Assembly (NCBI GenBank): GCA_004000035.1
Contig: RJAE01000008.1
Span: 90,331-154,330, forward strand
Length of the DNA: 64,000 nucleotides
Direction of reading: 5' to 3'
From: Arthrobacter sulfonylureivorans
GTDB taxonomy: Bacteria; Actinomycetota; Actinomycetes; Actinomycetales; Micrococcaceae
Part shown: positions 42,211 to 50,751 of the stretch, piece after piece
Layout: each line of letters begins with the position of its first letter
How positions within the stretch are numbered: the stretch's first letter is position 1
Position numbers and translations under genes: made by a program
Notes under the pieces: model-generated
What the model was told of the DNA's origin: nothing
The model's database searches: none
Seen by the model: only the letters and a program-made list of their open reading frames with translations

Positions 42211-42238
42211 ATCATAGCTGCTCATCCAGACATTTCAA
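42211..42238 (-). promoter_or_regulatory. Sigma-70 type promoter of the DUF4193 gene
   Basis: TTGAAA (42238-42233) and TATGAT (42216-42211), spaced by 16 bases, reading to the left toward DUF4193. Leader of about 47 bases. Confidence 0.65.
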
Positions 42239-42375
42239 CATCAATTCCACAACGTCTCGCGTAGGGCGATAATTCCCGTCCCTCGGGAACCGCTGCAGTG
42301 CACGGGGAGGCGGATATGACTGTGGGCAAGGCCACCACCACGGGCAGTTGCGGGCGGAGGGTTTCCGCAGAACGG

Positions 42376-43125
42376 TCAGAGGTTCATCAGGTCGCCGACG
42401 CCGGCTACGGTTGCCACTGCCCCGGCCCAGCACGCCAGGATGACCAGCGCGAACCCGGCCAGCCAGAAGGCGGCGGGAATCCCCGTCCGTTTGGCGATGA
42501 TGAACGCATCTGAATTAGCCACCTGATGGCGGCGCCGTGTGTGGACGCTCAGCAGATTCAACCAGTCCCGCACGGCACCTACCAGCAGCGCGACGCCAAT
42601 GGCCAGAGTCAGGTGGCCCAGGAACTCCGCCGGCGCAAACCAGACCAGCAGCTGGGAGGCAACCGCCAGTCCAACGGCGATGACGATGCCCTCGAGATTC
42701 CGGATGAACAGCAACGTGGCCAGCAGCAGGAGCGCGCTCACCGACAGCGCCGCGCCGGACCAACCGGTGAAGGCGGCCCACACCAGCACCGCCCCCACCA
42801 GCGCGGGCACCGGGTATCCCCAGAACCCTGCCCACGCGGCCGAAGCCCGGCCCGCCCCACGGCTGATCATGGCGCCGGATTGGTCGAACCGCAGATGGAT
42901 TCCGCGCACCAGGCGGCCGGTGGTCAGCGCCGCGAAAGCGTGCCCAAGCTCATGGACCGCCGTGACGAACAACCCGAAGTAACGCCAGCTGCCGCGTGGA
43001 ACCGACAAGACCAACGCAACAACAAGGATCAGCGCCAGTTCCAGGATTCCGGTCTCGAGCGGTTCACCGCGCGTGAACCCCTCGGTGATCCTGCGCCACC
43101 ATTCGGCGGCGAACTGCTGCAGCAT
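42376..43125 (-). CDS. M50B-like membrane metalloprotease
   Basis: 249 residues, six or seven helices. The zinc motif HELGH (His 58, Glu 59, His 62) is in a transmembrane helix (GLFVTAVHELGHAFAAL), and a late Asp-containing helix (LVGAVRDWLNLLSVH) supplies the third ligand of the site-2-protease fold. The small M50B branch is of unknown substrate; intramembrane proteolysis is inferred. The ATG-start gene is divergent from the GyrI-like gene. Confidence 0.88.
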   Translation of the reverse strand: MLQQFAAEWWRRITEGFTRGEPLETGILELALILVVALVLSVPRGSWRYFGLFVTAVHELGHAFAALTTGRLVRGIHLRFDQSGAMISRGAGRASAAWAGFWGYPVPALVGAVLVWAAFTGWSGAALSVSALLLLATLLFIRNLEGIVIAVGLAVASQLLVWFAPAEFLGHLTLAIGVALLVGAVRDWLNLLSVHTRRRHQVANSDAFIIAKRTGIPAAFWLAGFALVILACWAGAVATVAGVGDLMNL

Positions 43126-43192
43126 TTTCCCTCGTCTCAGCCGTGACTACGCGATATAACTAGACCACATTCCTCGACTTTGGAAAGCAAAC

Positions 43193-43807
43193 ATGGACAA
43201 GCTGGATTTCAAGAAGGACCAGAAGGAGCTCTACTCCCCGGCCAAGGATTTCCGCTTGGTTACCGTCCCACCAATGCAGTTTCTGGAGGCAGACGGCCAC
43301 GGCAATCCAAACACGTCCGAGTGGTACGGCCAGGTGATCGAAGCACTGTATTCCGTCTCCTACACGTTGAAGTTCGCCAGCAAGAAGCAGTTCGCCCGCG
43401 ACTACGTTGTCGGCCCGCTGGAAGGCCTGTGGTGGGCCAAGGACATGTCCGCCTTCACCCGCCGCGCCAAGGACGAGTGGTCCTGGACGCTGATGATCCG
43501 CCAGCCCGACTGGCTGGGGGCGGACCACATAAAAGACGCGATGCAGCAGGCAGCTGCCAAAAAGGAACTTCCCGCCGTGGACTCGCTCCGGCTCGGGTCG
43601 CTGGATGAAGGGCTGAGCGTCCAGATCATGCATGTGGGACCGTACGACGACGAAGGACCTGTGCTGGCGCGGCTGCACGATGAGTACCTGCCGGCGAACA
43701 AGCTGGAACCGGTGGGCCGCCACCACGAGATCTACCTCAGCGACGCCCGGAAGACCGAGCCGTCCAAGCTCAAGACCATCCTGCGCCAGCCGGTCCGCCG
43801 GGCTTAA
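43193..43807 (+). CDS. GyrI-like small-molecule-binding protein
   Basis: 204 residues. Matches the COG4832/GyrI-like family: KDFRLVTVPPMQFLEADGHGNPNTSEWYGQVIEALYSVSYTLK near the N-terminus, LEGLWWAKDM, SWTLMIRQPDWL, SVQIMHVGPYDDEGPVLARLHDEY and GRHHEIYLSDARKTEPSKLKTILRQPVR at the end. The domain binds small lipophilic compounds in MerR- and AraC-type regulators, but here no DNA-binding part is attached, so it is a stand-alone binder or hydrolase. Short AT-rich leader. Confidence 0.9.
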   Translation: MDKLDFKKDQKELYSPAKDFRLVTVPPMQFLEADGHGNPNTSEWYGQVIEALYSVSYTLKFASKKQFARDYVVGPLEGLWWAKDMSAFTRRAKDEWSWTLMIRQPDWLGADHIKDAMQQAAAKKELPAVDSLRLGSLDEGLSVQIMHVGPYDDEGPVLARLHDEYLPANKLEPVGRHHEIYLSDARKTEPSKLKTILRQPVRRA

Positions 43808-43818
43808 GTGGTGCGAAA

Positions 43819-43866
43819 GTTGACACTTCAACATTATTTCTGTCAAGATTTAGTTGAAGCGTCAAC
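43819..43866 (+). promoter_or_regulatory. doxX promoter flanked by two inverted operator copies
   Basis: GTTGACACTTCAAC (43819-43832) and GTTGAAGCGTCAAC (43853-43866) are inverted copies with one mismatch. The first contains a -35 TTGACA (43820-43825); CAAGAT (43844-43849) lies 18 bases on as -10. A bound regulator would block the promoter. A 12-of-13 match to the second site (reverse complement) occurs before the FMN reductase at 54907. Confidence 0.7.
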
Positions 43867-43930
43867 CTAGATGCTTATCGCTCGTTCCAGACGGCCGAGT
43901 TCCCCTGACCATCGAAACGGTGACAACATC

Positions 43931-44359
43931 ATGACTAATTCCGCTTTGACCACCACCGCACGTACCGTCCTCCGCGTTATCTTGGGCTTCCTCTTCGCAG
44001 CCCACGGCTGGCAGAAGTTCAACGAATGGACCATTGCCGGCACCCAGGCCGCGTTTGGCCAGATGGGCATTCCGGTGGCCGACATCGCGGCCCCGATCGT
44101 CGCCGGTCTGGAACTGGGCGGCGGCATCGCCCTGATCCTTGGTGTACTGACCCGCGTGGTCGCCGCCCTGCTGGCGCTGAACATGTTCGGCGCCCTGGTG
44201 CTGGTCCACGTTTCCGCGGGCGTCTTCGTTGAGGCCGGTGGCTACGAACTGGTGCTGCTGCTCGGCGCTGCCGCACTGGCACTGGCCTTGGTTGGCCCCG
44301 GCCGGATCTCGGTTGACCGCGCCATCTTCGGCAAGACCAAGCTGGCGGCCATGGCCTAA
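43931..44359 (+). CDS. DoxX family membrane protein
   Basis: 142 residues, four helices. DoxX signature: RTVLRVILGFLFAAHGWQKF at the N-terminus, then AAPIVAGLELGGGIALILGVLTRVVAALLALNMFGA. In mycobacteria the homologue DoxX joins superoxide dismutase and SseA in a thiol/oxidative-stress membrane complex; the same role is plausible here but not shown. The start is the ATG at 43931; a longer frame begins upstream inside the operator region. Likely controlled by the paired operators. Confidence 0.9.
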   Translation: MTNSALTTTARTVLRVILGFLFAAHGWQKFNEWTIAGTQAAFGQMGIPVADIAAPIVAGLELGGGIALILGVLTRVVAALLALNMFGALVLVHVSAGVFVEAGGYELVLLLGAAALALALVGPGRISVDRAIFGKTKLAAMA

Positions 44360-44380
44360 TCCCCGCCATACAGCAACCCC

Positions 44381-44420
44381 AACGGGCAGGCGCAGCCGCA
44401 AGGCTGCACCTGCCCGTTTT
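44381..44420. terminator. Terminator after doxX
   Basis: AACGGGCAGG with GCAGCC pairs with GGCTGC and CCTGCCCGTT, followed by TTT. Nested stem, about 35 bases after the stop. Confidence 0.88.
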
Positions 44421-44525
44421 GCTGTCCACCGAGGGCATGCCGGTCAGGTTTGGCCGCAGGAGGTGCGGACCGCGCGAGGAATCGGGCGCCGGCGGCGTGG
44501 CCACCGACCGCCTTTACGTCCGAGC

Positions 44526-44963
44526 CTAAGCGGCCATCAGGATGGACGACGGCGGAGGCGCGGCTTGGGCGACCGCGCCCGGTTCTGAGACGGCGCCCCG
44601 CTCGGTGCTGCTGCCGAGGCCCAATGGAGCCGACGCCAACGAACCCGGCGGGACCGATCGGGTCAGATCTAGAACGGGCCGGCGCTCGGTCGCAGGCAAT
44701 TCACGGTGCGCCGCTGCCAGGAAAGCGGCCAGCCCTGAGCCCAGCGATGCGCAGACCGCCGCGAGGATCTCCGAGGAGGCTTCTTTGCGGCCGCGCTCAA
44801 TCTCCGACAGATATTGAATCGACACCCCGGCGCGACTGGCAACGTCGTCGAGCGTGCGCCGCTGGCGGCGGCGCTCCCGGCGGAGCACGGTTCCATAGAC
44901 GTCGCGGAGCAGCGGCGCCGGTCTGGAAGCGGGATGGCGATGAAGCTTTTGAAGTTCAAGCAC
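44526..44963 (-). CDS. XRE family regulator, ClgR-like
   Basis: 145 residues, GTG start with a GGGAG site. The helix-turn-helix RRERRRQRRTLDDVASRAGVSIQYLSEIERGRKEASSEILAA closely resembles ClgR/PopR, which activates Clp protease and stress genes in actinobacteria. The C-terminal half is Pro/Ser/Ala-rich and lacks the usual ClgR degron (ClgR ends in Ala-Ala; this one ends ILMAA, which would fit ClpP recognition). The last codons overlap a copy of the dispersed motif (44546-44555). Confidence 0.85.
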   Translation of the reverse strand: MLELQKLHRHPASRPAPLLRDVYGTVLRRERRRQRRTLDDVASRAGVSIQYLSEIERGRKEASSEILAAVCASLGSGLAAFLAAAHRELPATERRPVLDLTRSVPPGSLASAPLGLGSSTERGAVSEPGAVAQAAPPPSSILMAA

Positions 44964-45119
44964 GGTGGAACTCCCTCCTGGCTGGTTCCATCGTAGGAAG
45001 CTCCAGCACCGGAGTCAGCATGGTCTGCTGACGGCAGTAAAGCATTCAAACTGACAGTTCCGCGGCGGATTCGACGTTTTAGGTCGATTAGCAGGAGGCC
45101 TCCCTTGTAGGGTGACGGC

Positions 45120-45539
45120 ATGGCACCTCTACGACCCATCGGATTTTGGCTGAAGCTCGTTGACCGCCTGATCGACGAGCAGTTCATCGAGACCATGGAA
45201 GAACACGGCATCACGCGCCGCCAGTGGCAGCTGATGAACCTGCTGGCGGACAAACCCTCCACCGACGATGAGCTCACCGAAGCCCTGGGCCCGTTCATTC
45301 CGGAGACGGAAGACGAAGGGCCGCAGGCGCCGGTGGAAGAGCTGGTGGAAAGCGGCTGGGTCAGTTCCACGGACGGACACTACGCGTTGACCGACACCGG
45401 CCGCGCCAGTCTGGCCTCGCTTGGCGACGTGGTTGACCGCACACGGGCCGTCCTAGCCGAGGGCATCAGCGACGACGAGTACGCGGCCACCCTCGACGTC
45501 CTGGAACGCATCGCCCGCAATCTCGGCTGGGACGGATAG
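45120..45539 (+). CDS. MarR family transcriptional regulator
   Basis: 139 residues. Winged helix protein: FIETMEEHGITRRQWQLMNLLADKPSTDDELTEALG, then VEELVESGWVSSTDGHYALTDTGRASL (the wing), and a C-terminal dimer helix. It begins a group with two following genes (5 and 29 bases apart). TAGGGT six bases before the ATG suggests a leaderless transcript. It is one candidate for the protein that reads the doxX-type operator, but nothing ties it there directly. Confidence 0.9.
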   Translation: MAPLRPIGFWLKLVDRLIDEQFIETMEEHGITRRQWQLMNLLADKPSTDDELTEALGPFIPETEDEGPQAPVEELVESGWVSSTDGHYALTDTGRASLASLGDVVDRTRAVLAEGISDDEYAATLDVLERIARNLGWDG

Positions 45540-45544
45540 GAACC

Positions 45545-46081
45545 ATGACTACGCTGGCCCAGCTGCGGAAAAGCGCGCTGGCCCTGCCGGAAACCGTCGA
45601 GGCCGTGCACTCCGGCATGGCTGCCTTCTCCGTCCGGAAGAAGGAGTTTACGTCGCTGGGCCAGGACGGCCTGCTTCAACTACGTCTGAGCGACGACGAC
45701 GCCGATGCCGCCTTGGCAGCCCACCCGACGGCCGGGCGGTGGGCTGCCAAGGGAACGCCGATCGGCATCCGGCTGCCGCTGGCCGACATCAACGGCAAGG
45801 ACCTCAACTGGTTGCTGCGCCGCTCCTGGCTGAGTTGCGCTCCAAAGCGGCTGGCCATGCAGCTCGAAGCCGCCGATTCCGGGACCACGCCGCACTTGCT
45901 GCCAGTGATCGGCGGCCCGGCCACCCGCGCCTTGGTATCGGCCGGCATCACGGACTTAGACACGGTGGCCCGCCACAGCCAGGCCGAACTGCTGGCGCTG
46001 CACGGCGTCGGGCCGAAGGCGGTACGGATTCTGACGGAAGCACTGGCTGTCTCCGGGCAGTCGTTGCGAGGGGACGGATAG
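45545..46081 (+). CDS. YjbR/YdhG-type domain plus helix-hairpin-helix protein
   Basis: 178 residues. Residues about 1-110 match the MmcQ/YjbR or YdhG-like fold (LPETVEAVHSGMAAFSVRKKEFTSLGQDG; LNWLLRRSWLSCAPKRLA). Residues about 125-170 are an RNA-polymerase-alpha-CTD-like helix-hairpin-helix (ATRALVSAGITDLDTVARHSQAELLALHGVGPKAVRILTEAL), which often binds DNA. Combination is seen in actinobacteria; function unknown. Lies five bases after the MarR gene. Confidence 0.82.
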   Translation: MTTLAQLRKSALALPETVEAVHSGMAAFSVRKKEFTSLGQDGLLQLRLSDDDADAALAAHPTAGRWAAKGTPIGIRLPLADINGKDLNWLLRRSWLSCAPKRLAMQLEAADSGTTPHLLPVIGGPATRALVSAGITDLDTVARHSQAELLALHGVGPKAVRILTEALAVSGQSLRGDG

Positions 46082-46110
46082 CCGGCGCGACAGGACGGAG
46101 GGCACCACGG

Positions 46111-46977
46111 ATGTGCAGGTTATTTGGACTCCACGCGGGCGGACACCGGGTCCACGCCACCTTCTGGCTGCTGGGTGCTCCTGACAGCCTGTCCGAGCAG
46201 AGCAGGCGCCAACCCGATGGAGCGGGCATCGGCATCTTCACGTCGCTCGGCGCCCCGATTGTCAGCCGACAAGCAGAATCGGCCTGGCACGGGCGGACGT
46301 TCGAACTCGCCGCACGGGACTTCACCTCCTCCACCTTCCTGGCCCACGTCCGGTATTCGTCGGGCAGCAAGGCCTCCGTTGCAAACACCCACCCCTTCGA
46401 ACAGGACGGCCGGTTGTTCGCCCACAACGGGGTCTGCCGTGGCCTGGAACTGCTGGATGAACGGCTACAGCGGCTTGGCGCCGCGTCCCTGGTGCGCGGC
46501 CAGACCGATAGCGAACGGATCTTCGCGCTGATTACTGCGGAAACACGCCGCAGCCATGGCGATGTCGCCCGGGGCATCACCGCCGCGCTGGGCTGGATCA
46601 TCGACACCCTACCGCTCTACAGCCTCAACATGATCATCACGACGCCGGACCACCTGTGGGCGCTCCGCTATCCGGAGACCAACGAGCTGTACGTCTTGGA
46701 GCGCACCGCCGGCGATCCTGCTGGCCAAGACCAACTCGACGCCCGAAGCAGCCGGATCCGGGCGCACTTTCCCGACCTGGCCCGGTATCCCAGCGTGGTT
46801 ATTGCCAGCGAGGTCATGGACAGCGAAACCGGCTGGCGGCTGCTGGGACCGGGCGAGATGGTCTGCATCGGCCCGGACCTGATCGTGGAGTCGAGCAAGC
46901 CGTTTCCATCCAGCCCCGCGTTCCCGCTGGCACTGTCCAACCTGGGCCGGCATGCCGTCAGCCAACGTCCCGACTAG
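46111..46977 (+). CDS. Class II glutamine amidotransferase
   Basis: 288 residues starting MCRLFGLHAG, so Cys 2 is the nucleophile after Met removal. Other Ntn-hydrolase markers: PDGAGIGIF, FLAHVRYSSGS, NTHPFEQDGRLFAHNGV and SDSERIF-like TDSERIFALI. This is the stand-alone YafJ/EgtC-like glutaminase type, which releases ammonia or hydrolyses gamma-glutamyl compounds. Ergothioneine genes are not nearby. Probably in an operon with the two genes before it. Confidence 0.93.
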   Translation: MCRLFGLHAGGHRVHATFWLLGAPDSLSEQSRRQPDGAGIGIFTSLGAPIVSRQAESAWHGRTFELAARDFTSSTFLAHVRYSSGSKASVANTHPFEQDGRLFAHNGVCRGLELLDERLQRLGAASLVRGQTDSERIFALITAETRRSHGDVARGITAALGWIIDTLPLYSLNMIITTPDHLWALRYPETNELYVLERTAGDPAGQDQLDARSSRIRAHFPDLARYPSVVIASEVMDSETGWRLLGPGEMVCIGPDLIVESSKPFPSSPAFPLALSNLGRHAVSQRPD

Positions 46978-47027
46978 GTGGCGGCCGGCGCGCGGCGATC
47001 AGAAGCCGACGCACCGCCGTTGTTGTT

Positions 47028-47504
47028 TCAGCGGAAGTTGGGCTCGCCCAGGTAGGGTTCCAGGATCTGCCGCTGGCGGTCGCTCAGGCGCAGCAGCCGG
47101 CCGGAGTCGGTGTGGAAGAACGCCAGCGTGGTTTCGGCCAGCACGCACTGCTCGGCGGTGACCGGGTCCATGATCACGTACGCGATGGTCAGGCTGGCGC
47201 CCTTGATCGCGCTGATCCAGACCTCCACATGGGCCGGGATGTTGCGGTAGTTCAGCGGCCGGACGTACTTGACCCGGTGCTCGGCCACCAGCGCCTGGGT
47301 GGATTCGGGCAGGTCGGAAAAGACCGGCAGGTCCACCTCTAGTCCCGGTCCACCGGTCCCGGCGGGCGGGCCGAACGCGTGGATGCGCGCTTCCTCCAGG
47401 ATCCGCAGGATCTCCACATTGTTGATGTGCCCGTACGCATCCATGTCGCCCCAACGCATCGGAACGTTGCAGGACAGGCGCTGGGCGGAAGGTGTCTTGG
47501 TCAT
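47028..47504 (-). CDS. Acyl-CoA thioesterase (hotdog fold, 4HBT type)
   Basis: 158 residues. The 4HBT signature MRWGDMDAYGHINNVEILRILEEAR carries the catalytic Asp and the G-H-x-N-N loop; strands VKYVRPLNYRNIPAHVEVWI and AETTLAFFHTDSGR follow. It should hydrolyse acyl-CoA esters; chain preference cannot be read. A copy of the dispersed-motif variant (CCGCCGTTGT) sits just past its stop. Confidence 0.92.
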   Translation of the reverse strand: MTKTPSAQRLSCNVPMRWGDMDAYGHINNVEILRILEEARIHAFGPPAGTGGPGLEVDLPVFSDLPESTQALVAEHRVKYVRPLNYRNIPAHVEVWISAIKGASLTIAYVIMDPVTAEQCVLAETTLAFFHTDSGRLLRLSDRQRQILEPYLGEPNFR

Positions 47505-47598
47505 GGCCCGATTTACTTTACCGGCCGTTTACGCTGTGGAAACTGTTTGGCATTCCGGATGGTGAACCCTATAGTGGGAGGGCGCGCCACAGAGTGTG

Positions 47599-47931
47599 AT
47601 GCGCAACACAAGTCTCATGATGAATACATATAAAACAGAAGATACAGACAGCAACACAGCGGGATTCGACGTTTGGGTGGACGTCGATCTCCATGTTGAT
47701 ACCCAGCTGGGCCTCATCCAGTTCTGCCTCGAAGGCGAGCGCGTTCTGGGGTGGTCCGACAATATGGACGCCATCGCGTCGGCGGTCGCCGATTCCGTCG
47801 GCACCGCCCAATGGTGCGAAAAATACTCCAAGCTCCTGGTGCCCAGTTCGCGCAAGGGGGCGGGAAACCGCTTCTTCACCGTGACAAGGATGGACCAAGA
47901 GAACGACGACGGGGACCGCCCGGCGGCGTAA
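47599..47931 (+). CDS. Hypothetical small protein
   Basis: 110 residues, no family recognised. Mixed alpha/beta character with FDVWVDVDLHVDTQLGLIQFCLEGERVLGWSDNMD and a basic end. Start uncertain: ATG at 47599, or one at 47620, or a GTG at 47596; no good ribosome site. The DNA around 47510-47660 is clearly richer in A/T than its surroundings, which may mean a recent arrival or simply a promoter region. Confidence 0.5.
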   Translation: MRNTSLMMNTYKTEDTDSNTAGFDVWVDVDLHVDTQLGLIQFCLEGERVLGWSDNMDAIASAVADSVGTAQWCEKYSKLLVPSSRKGAGNRFFTVTRMDQENDDGDRPAA

Positions 47932-48080
47932 CCGTGCACCGCCCGATGGCCGCGCCGGTTGGCGGCCGCAGGCGGTTGGTGCGCGGGTCGTTCCCGTGCC
48001 GGCGCCGGACACGGGCGTGCCCTGGCCCGACATGACCGTCATGAACGTTGCCCTGCCGCGGACATGACTACCATGAAGCC

Positions 48081-48479
48081 GTGCCTACTTCATCGCCTTC
48101 ACCCCGTCCGGAACGCGGCAAGTTCGCCGCCAAGCTGCTCCGCGGCGGCACCGAACCTGATCCGCGGTTCACGCTGGCCAACGAGCGCACGTTCCTCGCC
48201 TGGATCCGCACGTCGCTGGCCCTGGTGGCCGGCGGCATCGCCGTGGAGGCCTTCACCACCGACATTTTCGATCCGGCGATCCGCACCACCATCGCCGTCG
48301 TCCTCTTGGTACTGGCGATGGCGATCGGCTGCGGTTCCTTCTTCCGCTGGCTGAACATCGAACGGTCCATGCGGCACAAGACTCCCCTGCCGCTTCCGCT
48401 GATTGCGCCGATTCTGGCCATTGGCGGCGGCGTGGTGGCGGCGCTCCTGCTGGTCTTTGTCCTCCTGCGGCTGACATGA
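48081..48479 (+). CDS. YidH/DUF202 family membrane protein
   Basis: 132 residues, three helices. DUF202 signature PRFTLANERTFLAWIRTSLALVAGGIAVEAF. The GTG start is supported by TACCAT six bases upstream, typical of leaderless genes; a longer frame exists further upstream. The stop overlaps the start of a second DUF202 gene. Function unknown. Confidence 0.88.
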   Translation: MPTSSPSPRPERGKFAAKLLRGGTEPDPRFTLANERTFLAWIRTSLALVAGGIAVEAFTTDIFDPAIRTTIAVVLLVLAMAIGCGSFFRWLNIERSMRHKTPLPLPLIAPILAIGGGVVAALLLVFVLLRLT

Positions 48480-48829
48480 TGCGACGCGGCCGTTCCGTGC
48501 CCGAGCCGGAACACCACGACGCCGGCCTGCAGCCTGAGCGCACCTCGCTGGCCTGGAGCCGGACGACCCTGGCCATGATCGTGGCGACGGCCATGTTCCT
48601 GCGCTGGTTTCCGGAATACGGCTGGTTCACCGGAACGCTCGTGGCCGTGGCACTGTGCACGGCCCTGGGCATCTACATCACCCAGCAACTGCGCTACCGC
48701 CGGGCGGTCTCCGGCATCGCCAACGAAAGGATTCACGCCGATGCCGCCGCGGCCGCCTGGGTCGCCGGCAGTGTGGTGGTGCTGGGCGCGCTCGGCCTCT
48801 TCGCCGTCCTGTTCCTGGCCTTGGACTAA
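48476..48829 (+). CDS. DUF202 family membrane protein, second copy
   Basis: 117 residues, three helices. Shorter paralogue of the preceding gene with the same entry motif (LQPERTSLAWSRTTLAMIVATAMFLRW). The ATG overlaps the upstream stop (ATGA), so the pair is translated together and may assemble together. Confidence 0.88.
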   Translation: MMRRGRSVPEPEHHDAGLQPERTSLAWSRTTLAMIVATAMFLRWFPEYGWFTGTLVAVALCTALGIYITQQLRYRRAVSGIANERIHADAAAAAWVAGSVVVLGALGLFAVLFLALD

Positions 48830-48913
48830 TTAACGACGGCATGCCCTGCGGCGGGCGGGCGGCGTGCGGCGCAGGGCGGTCGGGCGTGCGGCGGGCTTGG
48901 CGGTCGGCCGGAG

Positions 48914-49312
48914 TCAGGACTGTGACAGCGCGTCCCGGTAGACCCAGCGGCCATCCTCGCGAACGAACGTACTCTTCTCCTGTTGCGCGCGGTCCTGGCC
49001 GCCCTCGCGGTAGGTAGCCCGGAATTCCACTGTGCCGGCGCGGTCTGATTCGCCGCCGCGCACGGTCCTCAGGATCTGCAGGCCGGTCCATGCCAGCGCG
49101 GAATCCAGCTCAAGGCTCGCCGGCCGCGTTTCCGGATGCCAGGTCCGCAAAAGATAGTCGACGTAGCCCGTCACAAACGCGGTGTAGCGCGAGCGCATCA
49201 GGGCCTCCGCCGTCGGGGCCTCCGCGTCACCGCGGTGGAACGGCCGGCAGCATTGGCCATAGGCGTGGCCGCTCCGGCAGGGACAGGGCGCATCGATCGG
49301 CACGGTCTTCAT
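48914..49312 (-). CDS. YchJ family SEC-C motif protein
   Basis: 132 residues. N-terminal zinc motif CPCRSGHAYGQCC (Cys 10, 12, 21, 22) as in the SEC-C domain, then the YchJ domain with AEALMRSRYTAFVTGYVDYLLRTWHP and VEFRATYREGG. Role unknown; the fold is NTF2-like. The 84 bases before it on the plus side are nearly pure G/C repeats. Confidence 0.92.
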   Translation of the reverse strand: MKTVPIDAPCPCRSGHAYGQCCRPFHRGDAEAPTAEALMRSRYTAFVTGYVDYLLRTWHPETRPASLELDSALAWTGLQILRTVRGGESDRAGTVEFRATYREGGQDRAQQEKSTFVREDGRWVYRDALSQS

Positions 49313-49397
49313 TCAGGCACCTGAGCAGTCTTCACGGTGTCGGCCTTCACGGTGTCGGCGCCGCCTCGCTGAGGGACGCTCCGCTCGTACCGCACGT

Positions 49398-50069
49398 TCA
49401 ATGGGCCAGCTGCCGGGCCGAAGCGTAGATGTCCGGAAGGTTGTCGTTCCGGCCGGCCTCGCGCCGGGTCACCCATACTTCGAAGGCGACGCGGACCACT
49501 GCCGCGCAGGTCTCGAACGCGAGCCGGATCTGCAGATCGCTGATGCCGTCGCGGCCAAACCTGTCCATCAGGGCATCCACCAGCCCGGTGGTCCGGGTGG
49601 CATTGTGCTTGAGCAGCGCCGCCCTCAGCAGCGGCTCCTTCCGGATGAGCTGGTTGACCAGCAACATGCTGCGGGCCTGCGGCGCATCGTTGTCCGCATA
49701 CCCCTGCATCACCTGCTGGTAGACGCGTTCGAGCTCTTCGCGCGGATCGCCGGCGGGGTCGATGGTCAGCAGCCCGGCTTCAAGTGCGGCGTCGAAATCC
49801 TGATGCGCCGGCAGCGCGGCTTCTTCCTTGCTGGTGAAGTACCGGAAGAAGGTCCGCTGGGAGATCCCGGCCGCGTTGGCAATGCCGTCCACGGTGGTGG
49901 CATCAACGCCGTATTCCTGGAACAGGCGCAGCGCGGCCTGGCTGATTTCGGTCCGGGTCTGGCGCCGCCGTCGCTCCCTTAATCCGGGTGCAGCAGCAGG
50001 GAGCTCAGCCGTGGAAGGGCCGGGCACATCGGTTCTGGAAGCGCCGCTGATCGGCGATTTCTGTGGCAT
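49398..50069 (-). CDS. TetR family transcriptional regulator
   Basis: 223 residues from the ATG at 50069. Helix-turn-helix RTEISQAALRLFQEYGVDATTVDGIANAAGISQRTFFRYFTSKEEA is typical of the AcrR/MftR-like branch; the C-terminal ligand domain is all-helical. It is divergent from carD and an inverted repeat lies in the space between, so it may regulate itself and carD. A longer start at 50138 is unlikely, since it would run through the operator region. Confidence 0.9.
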   Translation of the reverse strand: MPQKSPISGASRTDVPGPSTAELPAAAPGLRERRRRQTRTEISQAALRLFQEYGVDATTVDGIANAAGISQRTFFRYFTSKEEAALPAHQDFDAALEAGLLTIDPAGDPREELERVYQQVMQGYADNDAPQARSMLLVNQLIRKEPLLRAALLKHNATRTTGLVDALMDRFGRDGISDLQIRLAFETCAAVVRVAFEVWVTRREAGRNDNLPDIYASARQLAH

Positions 50070-50114
50070 AGCAGATTCCAAGATACCCCAATATTTGAGT
50101 ATTCGGTGCCAATG

Positions 50115-50129
50115 TGGCAGTATCTGCCA
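50115..50129. promoter_or_regulatory. Inverted repeat, candidate TetR operator
   Basis: TGGCAG-TAT-CTGCCA, 22 bases before the carD start and 46 before the TetR start. A related half site TGCCAATGTGGCAG overlaps on the left and an AATATT-TGA-GTATT repeat lies near 50091. Confidence 0.55.
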
Positions 50130-50150
50130 TAATGGCATGAAAGGGCATCA

Positions 50151-50648
50151 ATGAACATTAAAGTTGGCGACACCCTCGTCTACCCCCCGCACGGCGCTGT
50201 CACCGTGACCGATCTCCGGACCCGTCCGTTCAAGGACTGCCAGACCAAGTTCGTGCAGTTCCGCGCGCATCATGACGGACTGATGATCGAACTGCCACTG
50301 GGCAACGCGGAAACGGTCGGTGTGCGCAAGGCCATCAGCAAGAAGGGCGTCAAGGAGGTCTTCGCGATCCTCAAGGCGAAGGTGCCCGAGGACCAGGAGA
50401 ACTGGTCGCGCCGCTTCAAGGCCAATCAGGAAAAGATCAACAGCGGCGACATCTACAAGGTCAGCGAAGTGGTCCGCGATCTCTCGCTGCGGGCCCTCGG
50501 ACGCGGCTCCTCGGCCGGTGAAAAGCACCAGCTCGAGCAGGCCATGCGGATCCTGTGTTCCGAGATTGCGTTGGCCGAGAAAACCGACAACGAATCAGCC
50601 CGCGAGATGATCGAAGCCGTCTTCGGCCCGGTCGACGCCACGGCCTAA
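50151..50648 (+). CDS. CarD family transcription factor
   Basis: 165 residues. N-terminal RNA-polymerase interaction domain (KVGDTLVYPPHGAVTVTDLRTR; LMIELPLGNAETVGVRKAIS) and helical C-domain with the conserved Trp in WSRRFKANQEKI and SGDIYKVSEVVRDLSLRAL. CarD stabilises open complexes at promoters. The sequence differs at several points from the common essential CarD of relatives, so it may be a second copy. Terminated by a strong hairpin. Confidence 0.93.
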   Translation: MNIKVGDTLVYPPHGAVTVTDLRTRPFKDCQTKFVQFRAHHDGLMIELPLGNAETVGVRKAISKKGVKEVFAILKAKVPEDQENWSRRFKANQEKINSGDIYKVSEVVRDLSLRALGRGSSAGEKHQLEQAMRILCSEIALAEKTDNESAREMIEAVFGPVDATA

Positions 50649-50664
50649 TCATTCGCTAGTCAAC

Positions 50665-50699
50665 AGGCGGCTTTCTCAGCTCTGAGAAGGCCGCCTTTT
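50665..50699 (+). terminator. Terminator after carD
   Basis: AGGCGGC and TTCTCAG pair with CTGAGAA and GCCGCCT, ending in TTTT; 16 bases after the stop. Confidence 0.92.
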
Positions 50700-50751
50700 G
50701 AGTACCCGCTTCTCTCGCCGGGCCCTCAGCGCTGCCGCCTGGGCGCCGGTG

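Noticed and set aside
47505-47660. Horizontally acquired island
   Set aside because: The stretch is AT-richer but only about 150 bases long, with no mobile gene, repeat or tRNA beside it.
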